NCBI RefSeq assembly: GCF_001434395.1
Contig: NZ_AZFS01000064.1
Location: 119,620 to 183,619 of the forward strand
DNA: 64,000 nucleotides
Source: Levilactobacillus hammesii DSM 16381
Lineage (GTDB): Bacteria; Bacillota; Bacilli; Lactobacillales; Lactobacillaceae
Direction of reading: 5' to 3'
This document shows positions 34,489 through 43,412 of the stretch, piece by piece (position 1 is the stretch's first letter; every line of letters starts with the position of its first letter). Made by a program: the position numbers and the translations under genes. Below the pieces are notes generated by a model. The model was not told the origin of the DNA and ran no database searches. It saw only the letters and a list, made by a program, of their open reading frames with translations.

Positions 34489-35619
34489 ATGCGTTTTTTA
34501 CATACAGCGGATTGGCACATTGGTAAGAAACTTCATGGCTATGATTTATTGACGGAACAACGCGATGCTTATGAGCAAATCAAAGCCATTGCTCTGGCAG
34601 AACAGGTGGATGCGGTAGTGATTGCCGGAGATCTCTATGATCGGGCGCTTCCTAGTGAGGATGCCGTGAGCACTTTGGACGCCATGCTCGTCGATTTGAA
34701 TCGGCAACAGCAGTTTCCATTGTTGGCTATCAGCGGGAACCACGATTCGGCCGTGCGCCTGAGCCAGGGGAGCGAGTGGTTTGCAAGCACCGACTTTTAT
34801 TTAAAAACGACCATTGCTGATGGGGTTAAGCCGGTGGTACTGGGCGACACACAATTTTTCCTGTTACCTTACTTTGAGCCTTTTGCCGTGCGTCAATACT
34901 TTCAGGATGACAGTCTCAAAACGGTGGCGGCGGGTATGGCCCGACTGGTTACGGCGATGCAGGAACAGTTTGATCCGACAAAGAAGCACGTCTTAGTGGC
35001 CCATTTCTTTGCGGCAGGTAGCCAGCATAGTGACTCAGAAACCTTGGTTCAAGTGGGGGGATTAAATGCTGTGCCAGTTGATCTGTTGACACCATTTGAT
35101 TACGTGGCTTTAGGGCATCTTCACCGCAAAGAAGCACTTCAAAATGAACCGACGATTAAGTACAGCGGTTCTCCTTTGAAATTTTCAACCAGTGAAGCCG
35201 CCGATACCAAGGGGGTCTGGATCGTGGACACGGATAAGACGCCCGTTGAAGTGACGTTTAAGCCCTTGAAGCCGTTACATGATCTGGTGGTCTTGACGGA
35301 TTCCTTTGCACATTTAATGGATCCCGAAGTGAAGTACAACGTGACGCCAGATGATTTCATCGCAGTGGCGTTAACGGACACAACTCCCATCGCCAACGTC
35401 ATGCAGCGATTAAAAACACGCTTTCCGAAGATCATAGAGCTTCAGCGGGTGAATCAGTTGGATGTTACACCGGAAACTTTAAATATTGAAGAAGTTCAGC
35501 GCGATCCGTTGACCTTATTGGGTGATTTCTTTGGAACGGTTACGGATCATGCGCTAACCGAACAACAGCAGGAATGGGCAAAGACCACCCTACAGCAAGC
35601 TATGAAGGAGGAAAACTAA
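34489..35619 (+). CDS. sbcD: Exonuclease SbcD
   Basis: 376 residues. Phosphoesterase motifs of the Mre11/SbcD class: HTADWHIGK, GDLYDRALPS, SGNHDS, and the later VAHFFAAG and ALGHLHR with metal-binding His. SbcCD is a Mn-dependent nuclease that opens DNA hairpins and protein-blocked ends. ATG 34489 behind GAAGGGGAG. Overlaps sbcC by TAATG. Confidence 0.95.
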   Translation: MRFLHTADWHIGKKLHGYDLLTEQRDAYEQIKAIALAEQVDAVVIAGDLYDRALPSEDAVSTLDAMLVDLNRQQQFPLLAISGNHDSAVRLSQGSEWFASTDFYLKTTIADGVKPVVLGDTQFFLLPYFEPFAVRQYFQDDSLKTVAAGMARLVTAMQEQFDPTKKHVLVAHFFAAGSQHSDSETLVQVGGLNAVPVDLLTPFDYVALGHLHRKEALQNEPTIKYSGSPLKFSTSEAADTKGVWIVDTDKTPVEVTFKPLKPLHDLVVLTDSFAHLMDPEVKYNVTPDDFIAVALTDTTPIANVMQRLKTRFPKIIELQRVNQLDVTPETLNIEEVQRDPLTLLGDFFGTVTDHALTEQQQEWAKTTLQQAMKEEN

Positions 35620-38600
35620 TGCGACCTTTGACTTTACGCCTCCAATACTTCGGTCCTTATCGGGACGAGATGATTGATTTTAAGAAATTCGATGCGACCC
35701 CTTTGTTTTTAATCAGCGGTAAGACAGGAAGTGGCAAAACCACCATTTTTGATGGGATGTGTTATGCCCTATTTGACCAGTCTTCTGGTGTTGATCGAGA
35801 ACCGCAGGAAATGCGTTCGGATTTTGCAACGACCCAGGATCACACCCGGGTGACCTTTGAATTTAGCCATCGTAATCGGCGTTATCGACTTATTCGAGAA
35901 CCTGCACAAACGTTACAGAAAAAGCGGGGATCTGGGGTTAGACGGGCAGCTGCGAGCGTTGAACTGACCGTCTTTGAAAACGATGCAGAAATTGCTCAGC
36001 TCACGAAATCACGGCAGGTTGACGACTATTTGCAAGAGTTGTTGCAGATGGACGGTAAGCAGTTTGCTCAGATTGTATTGCTCCCACAGGGCGAGTTCCG
36101 TCGTTTCTTAGTGGCGCCTAGTGAGGACAAAGCGGCTGTACTCGAACAGCTATTCAATACAGAAATCTTTGCGCAATGGACGGATAAACTACGTGATAAA
36201 TTACGGCGGGATCGCGCCCAAAACGAGGAAGCGGACCAGCAGCTAAGTCGCTCTCGGAGTAGCCTTACTTGGACGCCAGTTAACCAAGATCGCGCGGCCG
36301 AACTGGTGGCAGCACACCAAATAACGCCATTATTGGCCTTGATGGCGGATCAGCAACAGCAGGCTAAAGCCACCGTCGCCGAGCTAACGACGCAGGTCAC
36401 GACGGCTCAGCAGCAGGTCAAAACGTTGACCCAACAGGATACACGTGAGGAGCAGTTGGTCCGTGACCAACAACAATTGCGGTCACAAGAAGACCAGCAA
36501 CAGCAATTGGCCACACAAAAGCCAGCAATGACAACGCTGCAACAAACGATTGCTACGTTAGAGTGGGTTCAAAGCATCCAGCCGCAGTGGCAGGAACGCA
36601 GCGGGGCTCGAGCAGACCTGCAACAGCGCCAAGCGGCTCAGCAACAGGCCCAGACACGGTTGACTAAAGCGCAAACGATGCAGGCGAGTGCACTGGCTGC
36701 GCAAAAGGAATTGCTTCCCGTTTCACAACGGATTGCGGCAACGAAGGATGAATTAGCACAACGCGCGAAGATTAAGCCAATTTATCAGCAGATTGCGGAT
36801 CTGACGGCGCAGTTGGTGACGGCACGAACGGACTTGACCAGTGTTCAGCAGGTTGTGACCACGGTGCAGGCGGCTTGGGATCAAAATCAAAAAGATCAGC
36901 AAGAGCAGCAGAAACTTGTCGATGGTCAGAGCGCCCTTTATCAGGTCAGTCAGTCGCTCACAACGCAAGCCGCACAGCTGAAAGAGTGGCAACGTCAATT
37001 GGCGACCCTACAAACTGACACTCAGCAGCAGTCGCAATTGACACAACAACTAGAAAAGGTGACCACACAAGTCGCAGCACAGAAGGCGACAACTACCCAA
37101 GCGCGGCAACGAGCAGAAGACCTGAACCAAGAACTTTTGAACCATGAGATCGTGCGCTTGGTTGGCCAGCTAAAACCAGGGAGTCCTTGCCCCATCTGTG
37201 GGGCTACGGATCATCCGGCACCGGCGGCTATCGCTGATACCACGGTCACGGAACTTGAGGTCAAACAGGCCCAAGCAGCTGCGCAACGGCAACAAGATCA
37301 GCTCACCCAATTGACGACACAGCAACAGAGTCTGCATGCGGCGGTAACCGATCAAGAAGAAAAGCAGCAAACGGCGCTACAAGCCCTACGTGAGAGCTTA
37401 CCTGAGCTGCCGGCTGCGGTCACTCAGCTTGCTGATATTGACCAATACCTGCAACGCTTAACGACGACGTATCGGAAAAAAATAACTGAAAACAAGCAGC
37501 AATTAGCCGCGGTCGATCAGGCACAAAAGCAACTGCAACAGTTGACGCAACAGGCTGCACAGCAACAACAACGTTTACAGGCGGCCCAAACGGCACAACA
37601 GGAAAAGATGCGTACGGTAGACCGCTTAACAGCACAGTTAGCGACGCAACGACAACAGTTGCCAGAGCAAGCGGCAACCCTAGGCGAATTTCAGGCCGAG
37701 GAACAACGGCTGCAAGATCAGTTGACCGCTGATCAGCAGGCTTGGGATGCGGTTACCCAACAGGTCACGCAGACAAATGATCGTTTAACTGTTGCGACGA
37801 CTGAAGTTAAGACGGCCACAGACGAGTGGAAGAAGAGCCAGCAACGGTGTCAGACTGCTGAAAATCAGCTTCACGAAACGTTGGTACAGCACTATGAAAC
37901 GGTAACGGCAACCACGGAAACGGCGGTAGCCGATCACCTGCTTGAGGTGAAGACGCTGACGGAAAAGCGGGCGAAGCTCCAAGCTTTTCGAACGCAGCAG
38001 GAACGGGTCGCTACAACTATTGCGGAGCTCAAGAAGCGCGTTGCCGATCGACCGGCTCCCCAGCGCGAGCAGACACAAGCAGCGCTGCAGGCCGCTTCAG
38101 CACAGGTGAATACTTTGCAAGATCAACGACATACACAACAAGATCAGTGGCAGCATAATGCCGAGGTTGTGGCCAATTTGCAACGACAAATTGAGCAGCA
38201 AGCGGTTGCCGTTAAGCAAACGCAGGAGCTGACGGAGCTGGTCGGCGTGGTTAACGGGGATGGTCCGAATAGCAAATTAGGCTTGGAACGGTATGTTCTG
38301 CAGACCTATCTGCGGCAAATCTTGACCGTCGGCAATCACCGGTTGCAGCAATTGACTAACGGCCGCTACCAGTTCTTGGTCGATGAACAGCCGGCCACTT
38401 ATAAGAAAAATTCCGGATTGGAAATTAACGTCTATGATGACCACGTGGGTGAGCAACGTAGCGTGCACACCTTATCTGGAGGCGAGAGCTTCATTGCCGC
38501 GTTGGCGTTGGCATTAGCGTTGGGAGAGGTCATTCAGCAGACGACGGGGAGTGTTGACGTCGATGCACTATTCATCGATGAAGGATTTGGATCGCTTGAT

Positions 38601-38774
38601 GAGGATGCCTTGATGACGGCGCTCGAATCATTGGAAACCGTCGAAGGCAAGCATCGGATGATTGGAATTATCAGCCACGTGAGTGAATTACGCGCACAAG
38701 TGCCGAACCAGCTGCAGGTGGTTAGCAATGGAAATGGTGAAAGTAAGATTACCTATCAAATCGATGAAAGCTAG
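35619..38774 (+). CDS. sbcC: Exonuclease subunit SbcC
   Basis: 1051 residues. Walker A SGKTGSGKTT near residue 33, two very Gln-rich coiled coils with the zinc-hook CPICG in the middle (near residue 520), signature LSGGE and Walker B ALFIDEGFGSLDEDAL at the end: a full Rad50-type SMC ATPase. Works with SbcD. ATG 35619 shares a base with the sbcD stop. The coiled coil is unusually rich in Gln and Thr. Confidence 0.95.
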   Translation: MRPLTLRLQYFGPYRDEMIDFKKFDATPLFLISGKTGSGKTTIFDGMCYALFDQSSGVDREPQEMRSDFATTQDHTRVTFEFSHRNRRYRLIREPAQTLQKKRGSGVRRAAASVELTVFENDAEIAQLTKSRQVDDYLQELLQMDGKQFAQIVLLPQGEFRRFLVAPSEDKAAVLEQLFNTEIFAQWTDKLRDKLRRDRAQNEEADQQLSRSRSSLTWTPVNQDRAAELVAAHQITPLLALMADQQQQAKATVAELTTQVTTAQQQVKTLTQQDTREEQLVRDQQQLRSQEDQQQQLATQKPAMTTLQQTIATLEWVQSIQPQWQERSGARADLQQRQAAQQQAQTRLTKAQTMQASALAAQKELLPVSQRIAATKDELAQRAKIKPIYQQIADLTAQLVTARTDLTSVQQVVTTVQAAWDQNQKDQQEQQKLVDGQSALYQVSQSLTTQAAQLKEWQRQLATLQTDTQQQSQLTQQLEKVTTQVAAQKATTTQARQRAEDLNQELLNHEIVRLVGQLKPGSPCPICGATDHPAPAAIADTTVTELEVKQAQAAAQRQQDQLTQLTTQQQSLHAAVTDQEEKQQTALQALRESLPELPAAVTQLADIDQYLQRLTTTYRKKITENKQQLAAVDQAQKQLQQLTQQAAQQQQRLQAAQTAQQEKMRTVDRLTAQLATQRQQLPEQAATLGEFQAEEQRLQDQLTADQQAWDAVTQQVTQTNDRLTVATTEVKTATDEWKKSQQRCQTAENQLHETLVQHYETVTATTETAVADHLLEVKTLTEKRAKLQAFRTQQERVATTIAELKKRVADRPAPQREQTQAALQAASAQVNTLQDQRHTQQDQWQHNAEVVANLQRQIEQQAVAVKQTQELTELVGVVNGDGPNSKLGLERYVLQTYLRQILTVGNHRLQQLTNGRYQFLVDEQPATYKKNSGLEINVYDDHVGEQRSVHTLSGGESFIAALALALALGEVIQQTTGSVDVDALFIDEGFGSLDEDALMTALESLETVEGKHRMIGIISHVSELRAQVPNQLQVVSNGNGESKITYQIDES

Positions 38775-38870
38775 CGAAATGTTTCACTTGGATGCGTTTG
38801 GGACTTGTTTGTCGTCAGACTGATGATTTTTGCTAAGCAGCAAGTTGGTGAAATGGGCTGTGGGCGGCGC

Positions 38871-38928
38871 CTTTTCGGCTGCTGACCGATAAATAGCGGT
38901 TAACAGCCGGCCCTTTTTGAAAGGCGCC
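38871..38928. repeat. Long hairpin in the sbcC downstream region
   Basis: GGCGCCTTTTC pairs with GAAAGGCGCC and, inside it, CGGCTG-TGACCG with CGGTTAACAGCCG. It follows sbcC by 100 bases and could be a terminator or a REP-like element. Confidence 0.5.
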
Positions 38929-39251
38929 AGTGTGTTCGACAGAAATCACCCGTCCTTAAGAAAAAAGCAGGGGGCAACAATGCCTGTGATTCACAAAGGC
39001 TAAAACGAGTCCCGCAAAACTTTGGATTGCATTAAATGACCATTTTTGATAGTGATTTTCTCACAGCTATCTAATTGTGGTGGGTGACCGTTTCACCCGA
39101 TTACGGTTCTGGGGTTAAACCTTAAAACGCCGGTATCATGCATTTTGATAGGTATTTTTAAAAACGGTTATATAATCAACGATTATGCGTGCACAACATC
39201 TCATTTGGGTTTAGAATAATAAATAACTAAATTGGAAACGGGATGATTTTG
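38929..39251 (+). other. Intergenic region before the choloylglycine hydrolase gene
   Basis: About 320 bases with no supported gene. TTGATA (39145-39150) and TATAAT (39171-39176) are 20 bases apart, so a promoter is possible but poorly spaced. Nothing else recognised. Confidence 0.35.
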
Positions 39252-40235
39252 ATGTGTACTAGTTTGACCTATGAAAATAGCCAAGGTGATCATTTCTTAG
39301 CTCGAACCATGGATTATGGCTTTGAGTTGGGTGGTCAGCCAATCTTCATGCCACGGCAACAAAAGATTCAGGGGGACGCCGGCGAATTTACCACCAAGTA
39401 TGGTTTCATTGGGGCTGGCCGCAATCTGAGTCATTATATGTTTGTGGACGGGGTTAATGAATTTGGTCTGGGTGCAGCGGCCCTATACTTTTCTGACTAC
39501 GCGAAGTATGCACAGTCGGCACCTGCTGATAAGCTGGGCATTGCGCCGCATGACCTGACGGCTTGGGTTTTGGGAAATGCCAAGAGTGTTGCTGACCTGC
39601 GCGAGTTGATCACGCAGGTTCAGATCGTGGATAAGCCAGTTGGGTTGCTGGGAATTACGGTGCCTTTGCACTTTATCTTCAGTGATCCAACTGGTGATAC
39701 TGCCGTTCTGGAAGCTACCGATCAGGATCTACACTTGATCGCTGATCCGGTCGGTGTCATGGCAAATTCGCCGCAGCTAAGCTGGCATTTGCAGAACTTG
39801 AGTACTTATGGGACTTTGGTGGCTGATACGCGCCCGTTGCACGATTACCAAGGCTTTGAGCTGAAGACGGTTGGTCCCGGAACTGGGGCGTTCGGAATGC
39901 CGGGCGATTACACATCACCGTCACGGTTTATTCGAACGGTCTTTAATAAACATTACAGTCGGGCTACGGCTGATACGCCATCCACGCTGAATCTGTTACA
40001 ACATTTGCTAGACGGCGTGACGATTCCCAAGGGCGTTAAGCTCAAGCCAGATGGAAGCAGTGACTACACCCAGTATCGTGGTTACATGGGACTTAATGAG
40101 CGCGCCTACTACATGGAGCCTTACGATAATTTAGAACTGCAACGGGTTGCCATTACTGATAAAATGTTAGAGGAGTGGGACACACCGGTGGAGTATCCGC
40201 TGGCCCATCAGCCCCACATTAAAACTCTAAACTAA
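39252..40235 (+). CDS. Choloylglycine hydrolase-family enzyme (bile salt hydrolase / penicillin V acylase type)
   Basis: 327 residues. Ntn-hydrolase start: after Met removal Cys2 is the nucleophile, which fixes ATG 39252 over the ATG three codons earlier. Arg18 and Asp21 in LARTMDYG, and NEFGLGAAALYF near residue 65, belong to the family's active site. Enzymes of this group cleave bile-salt amides, penicillin V or N-acyl homoserine lactones; the sequence alone does not tell which. No signal peptide, so probably cytoplasmic. Confidence 0.88.
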   Translation: MCTSLTYENSQGDHFLARTMDYGFELGGQPIFMPRQQKIQGDAGEFTTKYGFIGAGRNLSHYMFVDGVNEFGLGAAALYFSDYAKYAQSAPADKLGIAPHDLTAWVLGNAKSVADLRELITQVQIVDKPVGLLGITVPLHFIFSDPTGDTAVLEATDQDLHLIADPVGVMANSPQLSWHLQNLSTYGTLVADTRPLHDYQGFELKTVGPGTGAFGMPGDYTSPSRFIRTVFNKHYSRATADTPSTLNLLQHLLDGVTIPKGVKLKPDGSSDYTQYRGYMGLNERAYYMEPYDNLELQRVAITDKMLEEWDTPVEYPLAHQPHIKTLN

Positions 40236-40247
40236 GCGGGTGAGTGA

Positions 40248-40694
40248 ATGCCAGATTTTCAACAGAAGTGTTTTGCGCAGTTGACCACGACGGAGCTATT
40301 TGAAATTTATCGTGTGCGGGTGGCAGTATTTGTGGTAGAGCAGACGTGTGCTTATCAGGAGGTCGATGGCCTTGATGTTCAGGCCCAACACCTGTTTACA
40401 CAGGATACGGCTGGCCACGTGACGGCGTATGCTCGGTTAATAGACGAGGGCAGTCAGGTCCGCATTGGCCGGGTGTTAGTCGCACCGGCCAATCGGGGCA
40501 ACGGTTCCGGTCGGCAATTGGTGGATACGGCGCTTGCAGCTGCTCGGCGAACGTATCCGGCAGCCACATCTATTGTGATTCAAGCGCAAGCTTATTTACA
40601 GAAATTCTACGCCTCGTTTGGGTTTCAGCCAACGAGCGACGTGTATTTAGACACGGGCATTCCACACCTTGATATGGTGTTACCTTTGAGTTAA
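40248..40694 (+). CDS. GNAT acetyltransferase, ElaA type
   Basis: 148 residues. ElaA-like FEIYRVRVAVFVVEQTCAYQEVDGLD start, acetyl-CoA loop RVLVAPANRGNGSGRQLV, and QAQAYLQKFYASFGF end. ATG 40248, 12 bases after the hydrolase stop, so probably co-transcribed. Substrate unknown. Confidence 0.88.
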   Translation: MPDFQQKCFAQLTTTELFEIYRVRVAVFVVEQTCAYQEVDGLDVQAQHLFTQDTAGHVTAYARLIDEGSQVRIGRVLVAPANRGNGSGRQLVDTALAAARRTYPAATSIVIQAQAYLQKFYASFGFQPTSDVYLDTGIPHLDMVLPLS

Positions 40695-40703
40695 ATATCA
40701 AAA

Positions 40704-40738
40704 AACAACCGTCATCCAATAGGGTGACGGTTGTTTTA
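40704..40738. terminator. Bidirectional terminator between GNAT and GH3 genes
   Basis: AACAACCGTCA and TGACGGTTGTT pair; A run and T run flank it on either side. Confidence 0.85.
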
Positions 40739-40741
40739 CAC

Positions 40742-42991
40742 TTATTTTATATTAGCAGCGCGAATGAAGTTTTCAATGAGGTTTGCGGGCACACCCTGCG
40801 CAATCAAAGCACGTAGTGGCATGTTCAAAAACATTTGATCTTGTAAGACGGTCGGCTCACCGTTTTCATCGGTTGCGCTGAGCAGGCTAGTGTCTCCTTG
40901 TCCAGCCGGCGTTATGACGATCTTCTTGAAGAGGTCCAAGAGTTTGGGGTTCCAAGCGATCGTTGTCAAATAAGTCTCGTCGGTGATCGGGGCTGGCGAG
41001 TTCTTGAAGTCCATCGTCAGTTTACTCTGAAGCCGAATGTCACGAGAGGATTGTCCAATCATGATTTCGTAGTCGCCAGAATCGGCTTGCCACCGGTGTT
41101 TGCCCTGACGCCACCAACTGAAGTCTTGACGGTCAAGCTTCAGGGTAACGGTTTGCGTTTCCCCGGGGTCAACCGCAACTTTGGTGAAGTCACGTAATTC
41201 CTTGGTGGGCATTGGGGCGTGAGAGGCGTGGTTGGCAACGTAAAGTTGGGGAACGGCCTGTCCGGCACGATCGCCGGTGTTGGTCACGTCAAAGGTAACC
41301 GTTGCCCCGTGCTCGTTTTGCGTAACAGCTAGGTTAGTGAATTCAAATTCGGTGTAGCTGAGACCATGGCCAAACGGATACAGAACGTGCATTTCATGGG
41401 TATCGTAGTAACGGTAGCCCATGAAGATGCCTTCCGAGTAGAGCTCATGCCGTGGATCTTGTGCAAACGTGGGTGCCATTGGCGTATCGGTCAAGCGAAC
41501 GGGGAACGTTTCCGTCAAATGACCTGAAGGGTTAACGGCGCCAGTTAAGATATCCCAAGTGGCTTCACCAACGGCTTCACCAGCGAGGTAAGTTTCAACA
41601 ACGGCGGCCACGGTGTGAATCCAAGGCATTTCAACGGCTGAGCCATTTTGCAGAACAACCGTGGTATGGTCGTTGAGTTTGGCCAAGCTCCCGATGAGAT
41701 CCGTTTGGTTTTCGGGTAACATCAAGGAGTGCTTGTCAAAGCCTTCTGATTCGGCTGCGGCAGGATAGCCAGCAAAAATAATGACGTGATCCGCATTCGC
41801 TGCGGCAGTCATCGCGGCATTGGCCAGTTGATCGTCAGTCTCACTTTCATCTAACTGATAACCAGGGTAGTAGTCGGCTTTCAGGCCGGTAGCTTGTAAG
41901 GCCTCCAGCGGTGTGACCACCTTAGTGGGGTTCACGTGTGAGCTGCCAGCGCCTTGATAGCGGGGATGTTCAGCCAACTCGCCAACGACCACAATCTTTC
42001 CGGTTTTACCGGGGGTCAAAGGTAATTCGTTTTGGTGATTCTTCAACAAGATGATACTGTCATCGGCCATCTTACGCGCAAAGTCGTGATGGGCCTGATG
42101 ATCATACGTCGTTGCGGTAGGTGCCGGTTTCCACTTGTCCACCACGTGCAGCAGGTGGCGAACCGCCTTGTTCAACGTCCCAATATCCAGTTCGCCGGTT
42201 TGAACGGCGCGAATAATTTCATCAACGGAGGCTTGTCCCTTTCCTGGCATTTCTAGATCGAGACTCGCGGTCAACGCAGCTGCGTGGTCCGCCACCGCGC
42301 CCCAGTCGGACATGATGGCCCCGTGGAAGCCCCACTCGTCACGCAGAATGTCACGCAGCAGGTGGCGGTTTTGCGAATTGAGCACGCCGTTTGTACGGTT
42401 GTACGAGGTCATAATGGTAGCGGGATAAGCTGCCTTGACAATTATTTCAAACGTCCGTAAGTAGAGTTCACGTAGGGTTCGGGCCGACATATCACTTGAA
42501 GCGGTGAAACGCTGGTTTTCCCGATTATTGGCGACAAAATGCTTCACCGACACCCCAACGTGTTGGGATTGGACACCTTCAACGTAGGCGCTACCAAGCT
42601 TACCGGCGACCAGGGGATCTTCTGAAAGATACTCAAAGTTGCGACCGCCCAGGGGTGAGCGTTTCAAGTTCACACCGGGTCCCAGCAACAGACTCACTTG
42701 TTCTGCGCGGGCCTCTTCACCCAAGTGTTCTCCCAATTGGCGCATGAGAGATTGGTTCCAAGAGCTCGCACTTAAAGCAGCGGCGGGGTAGGTGATGGCT
42801 TTCACAGAATTTGTAATATCGCCGGCTGAGGCGTCGGGGTCCTGCTTCCGTAACCCCGAGGGGCCGTCCGTCATCATCAGAGCCGGGATGTCCAAGCGGT
42901 CCACAGCGGCCGTGTACCAAAAGTTTTTGCCGGAGACCATGGCGGCCTTCTCCGGTAACGTCAATGCAGCAAGCGTTCGTTCGATGTCCAT
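40742..42991 (-). CDS. GH3 beta-glucosidase
   Basis: 749 residues with the three-domain layout of GH3 enzymes: N-terminal TIM barrel with KHFVANNRE and the nucleophile Asp in MSDWGAV, the alpha/beta sandwich, and a C-terminal fibronectin-like domain with PFGHGLSYT before it. No signal peptide, so it is cytoplasmic and probably acts on imported glucosides. ATG at 42991 behind AAAGGA. Its promoter region (about 43000-43110) has a AACCGGTT palindrome, a possible operator. Confidence 0.93.
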   Translation of the reverse strand: MDIERTLAALTLPEKAAMVSGKNFWYTAAVDRLDIPALMMTDGPSGLRKQDPDASAGDITNSVKAITYPAAALSASSWNQSLMRQLGEHLGEEARAEQVSLLLGPGVNLKRSPLGGRNFEYLSEDPLVAGKLGSAYVEGVQSQHVGVSVKHFVANNRENQRFTASSDMSARTLRELYLRTFEIIVKAAYPATIMTSYNRTNGVLNSQNRHLLRDILRDEWGFHGAIMSDWGAVADHAAALTASLDLEMPGKGQASVDEIIRAVQTGELDIGTLNKAVRHLLHVVDKWKPAPTATTYDHQAHHDFARKMADDSIILLKNHQNELPLTPGKTGKIVVVGELAEHPRYQGAGSSHVNPTKVVTPLEALQATGLKADYYPGYQLDESETDDQLANAAMTAAANADHVIIFAGYPAAAESEGFDKHSLMLPENQTDLIGSLAKLNDHTTVVLQNGSAVEMPWIHTVAAVVETYLAGEAVGEATWDILTGAVNPSGHLTETFPVRLTDTPMAPTFAQDPRHELYSEGIFMGYRYYDTHEMHVLYPFGHGLSYTEFEFTNLAVTQNEHGATVTFDVTNTGDRAGQAVPQLYVANHASHAPMPTKELRDFTKVAVDPGETQTVTLKLDRQDFSWWRQGKHRWQADSGDYEIMIGQSSRDIRLQSKLTMDFKNSPAPITDETYLTTIAWNPKLLDLFKKIVITPAGQGDTSLLSATDENGEPTVLQDQMFLNMPLRALIAQGVPANLIENFIRAANIK

Positions 42992-43154
42992 ACGTTCAAA
43001 TCCTTTCTACTTGTTCAACTTGTCTCCAGTATACAGTTTTCCCTTTCGAGATGTTAGTAACCGGTTTTTTTCTTTTGACAAATCAGATAAAAGAGTCTAT
43101 CTTTAGTCTTGTGCAATCCAATTCGATTATAAAAAGTAAGGAGGGAAAATCACG

Positions 43155-43259
43155 ATGATGTTCAACGTCAACCAAAAACAAATGATGTTAGCCGCATGTT
43201 GCCAATGTAACGTGCTTGTTTGTGTTGCGTTCAATCGTGATTTTCCGGCTAACCAGTAG
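43155..43259 (+). CDS. Cysteine-rich leader peptide
   Basis: 34 codons behind a very strong GGAGGG ribosome binding site, reading MMFNVNQKQMMLAACCQCNV at the start, then LVCVAF; four Cys codons fall within nine. A hairpin (43261-43303) and an intrinsic terminator follow its stop, ahead of an OppA-type lipoprotein gene. This is the layout of a transcription attenuator in which ribosome pausing at scarce-amino-acid codons decides termination; here the sensed residue would be cysteine. No function of the peptide itself is implied. Confidence 0.6.
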   Translation: MMFNVNQKQMMLAACCQCNVLVCVAFNRDFPANQ

Positions 43260-43260
43260 A

Positions 43261-43345
43261 CTTACATAGCGACGACAACGGTAGCGACTGTTGTCAGTGT
43301 AAGCGGGTTTCCCATCACGATCAACGTGAGGGAAACCCGCTTTTT
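43261..43345 (+). terminator. Attenuator: hairpin plus intrinsic terminator behind the Cys leader peptide
   Basis: First hairpin: CTTACA/TGTAAG and GACAAC/GTTGTC (43261-43303). Then AGCGGGTTTCCC (43302-43313) pairs with GGGAAACCCGCT (43330-43341), extended by TCACG/CGTGA, and five T follow. The two hairpins share the bases at 43302-43303. Confidence 0.65.
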
Positions 43346-43412
43346 CTGTACTTAAGGACGAATTTAGGGATTGCACACCACTAAATTTGAGGATAAGGGA
43401 GCTATGAATTTT

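Noticed and set aside
36753..38078. Minus-strand frames inside sbcC
   Set aside because: Leu/Arg-rich shadows of the Gln-rich coiled coil.
43188..43376. Minus-strand frame opposite the Cys leader peptide
   Set aside because: It reads through the terminator hairpin and lacks a ribosome binding site; the plus-strand peptide has a strong one.
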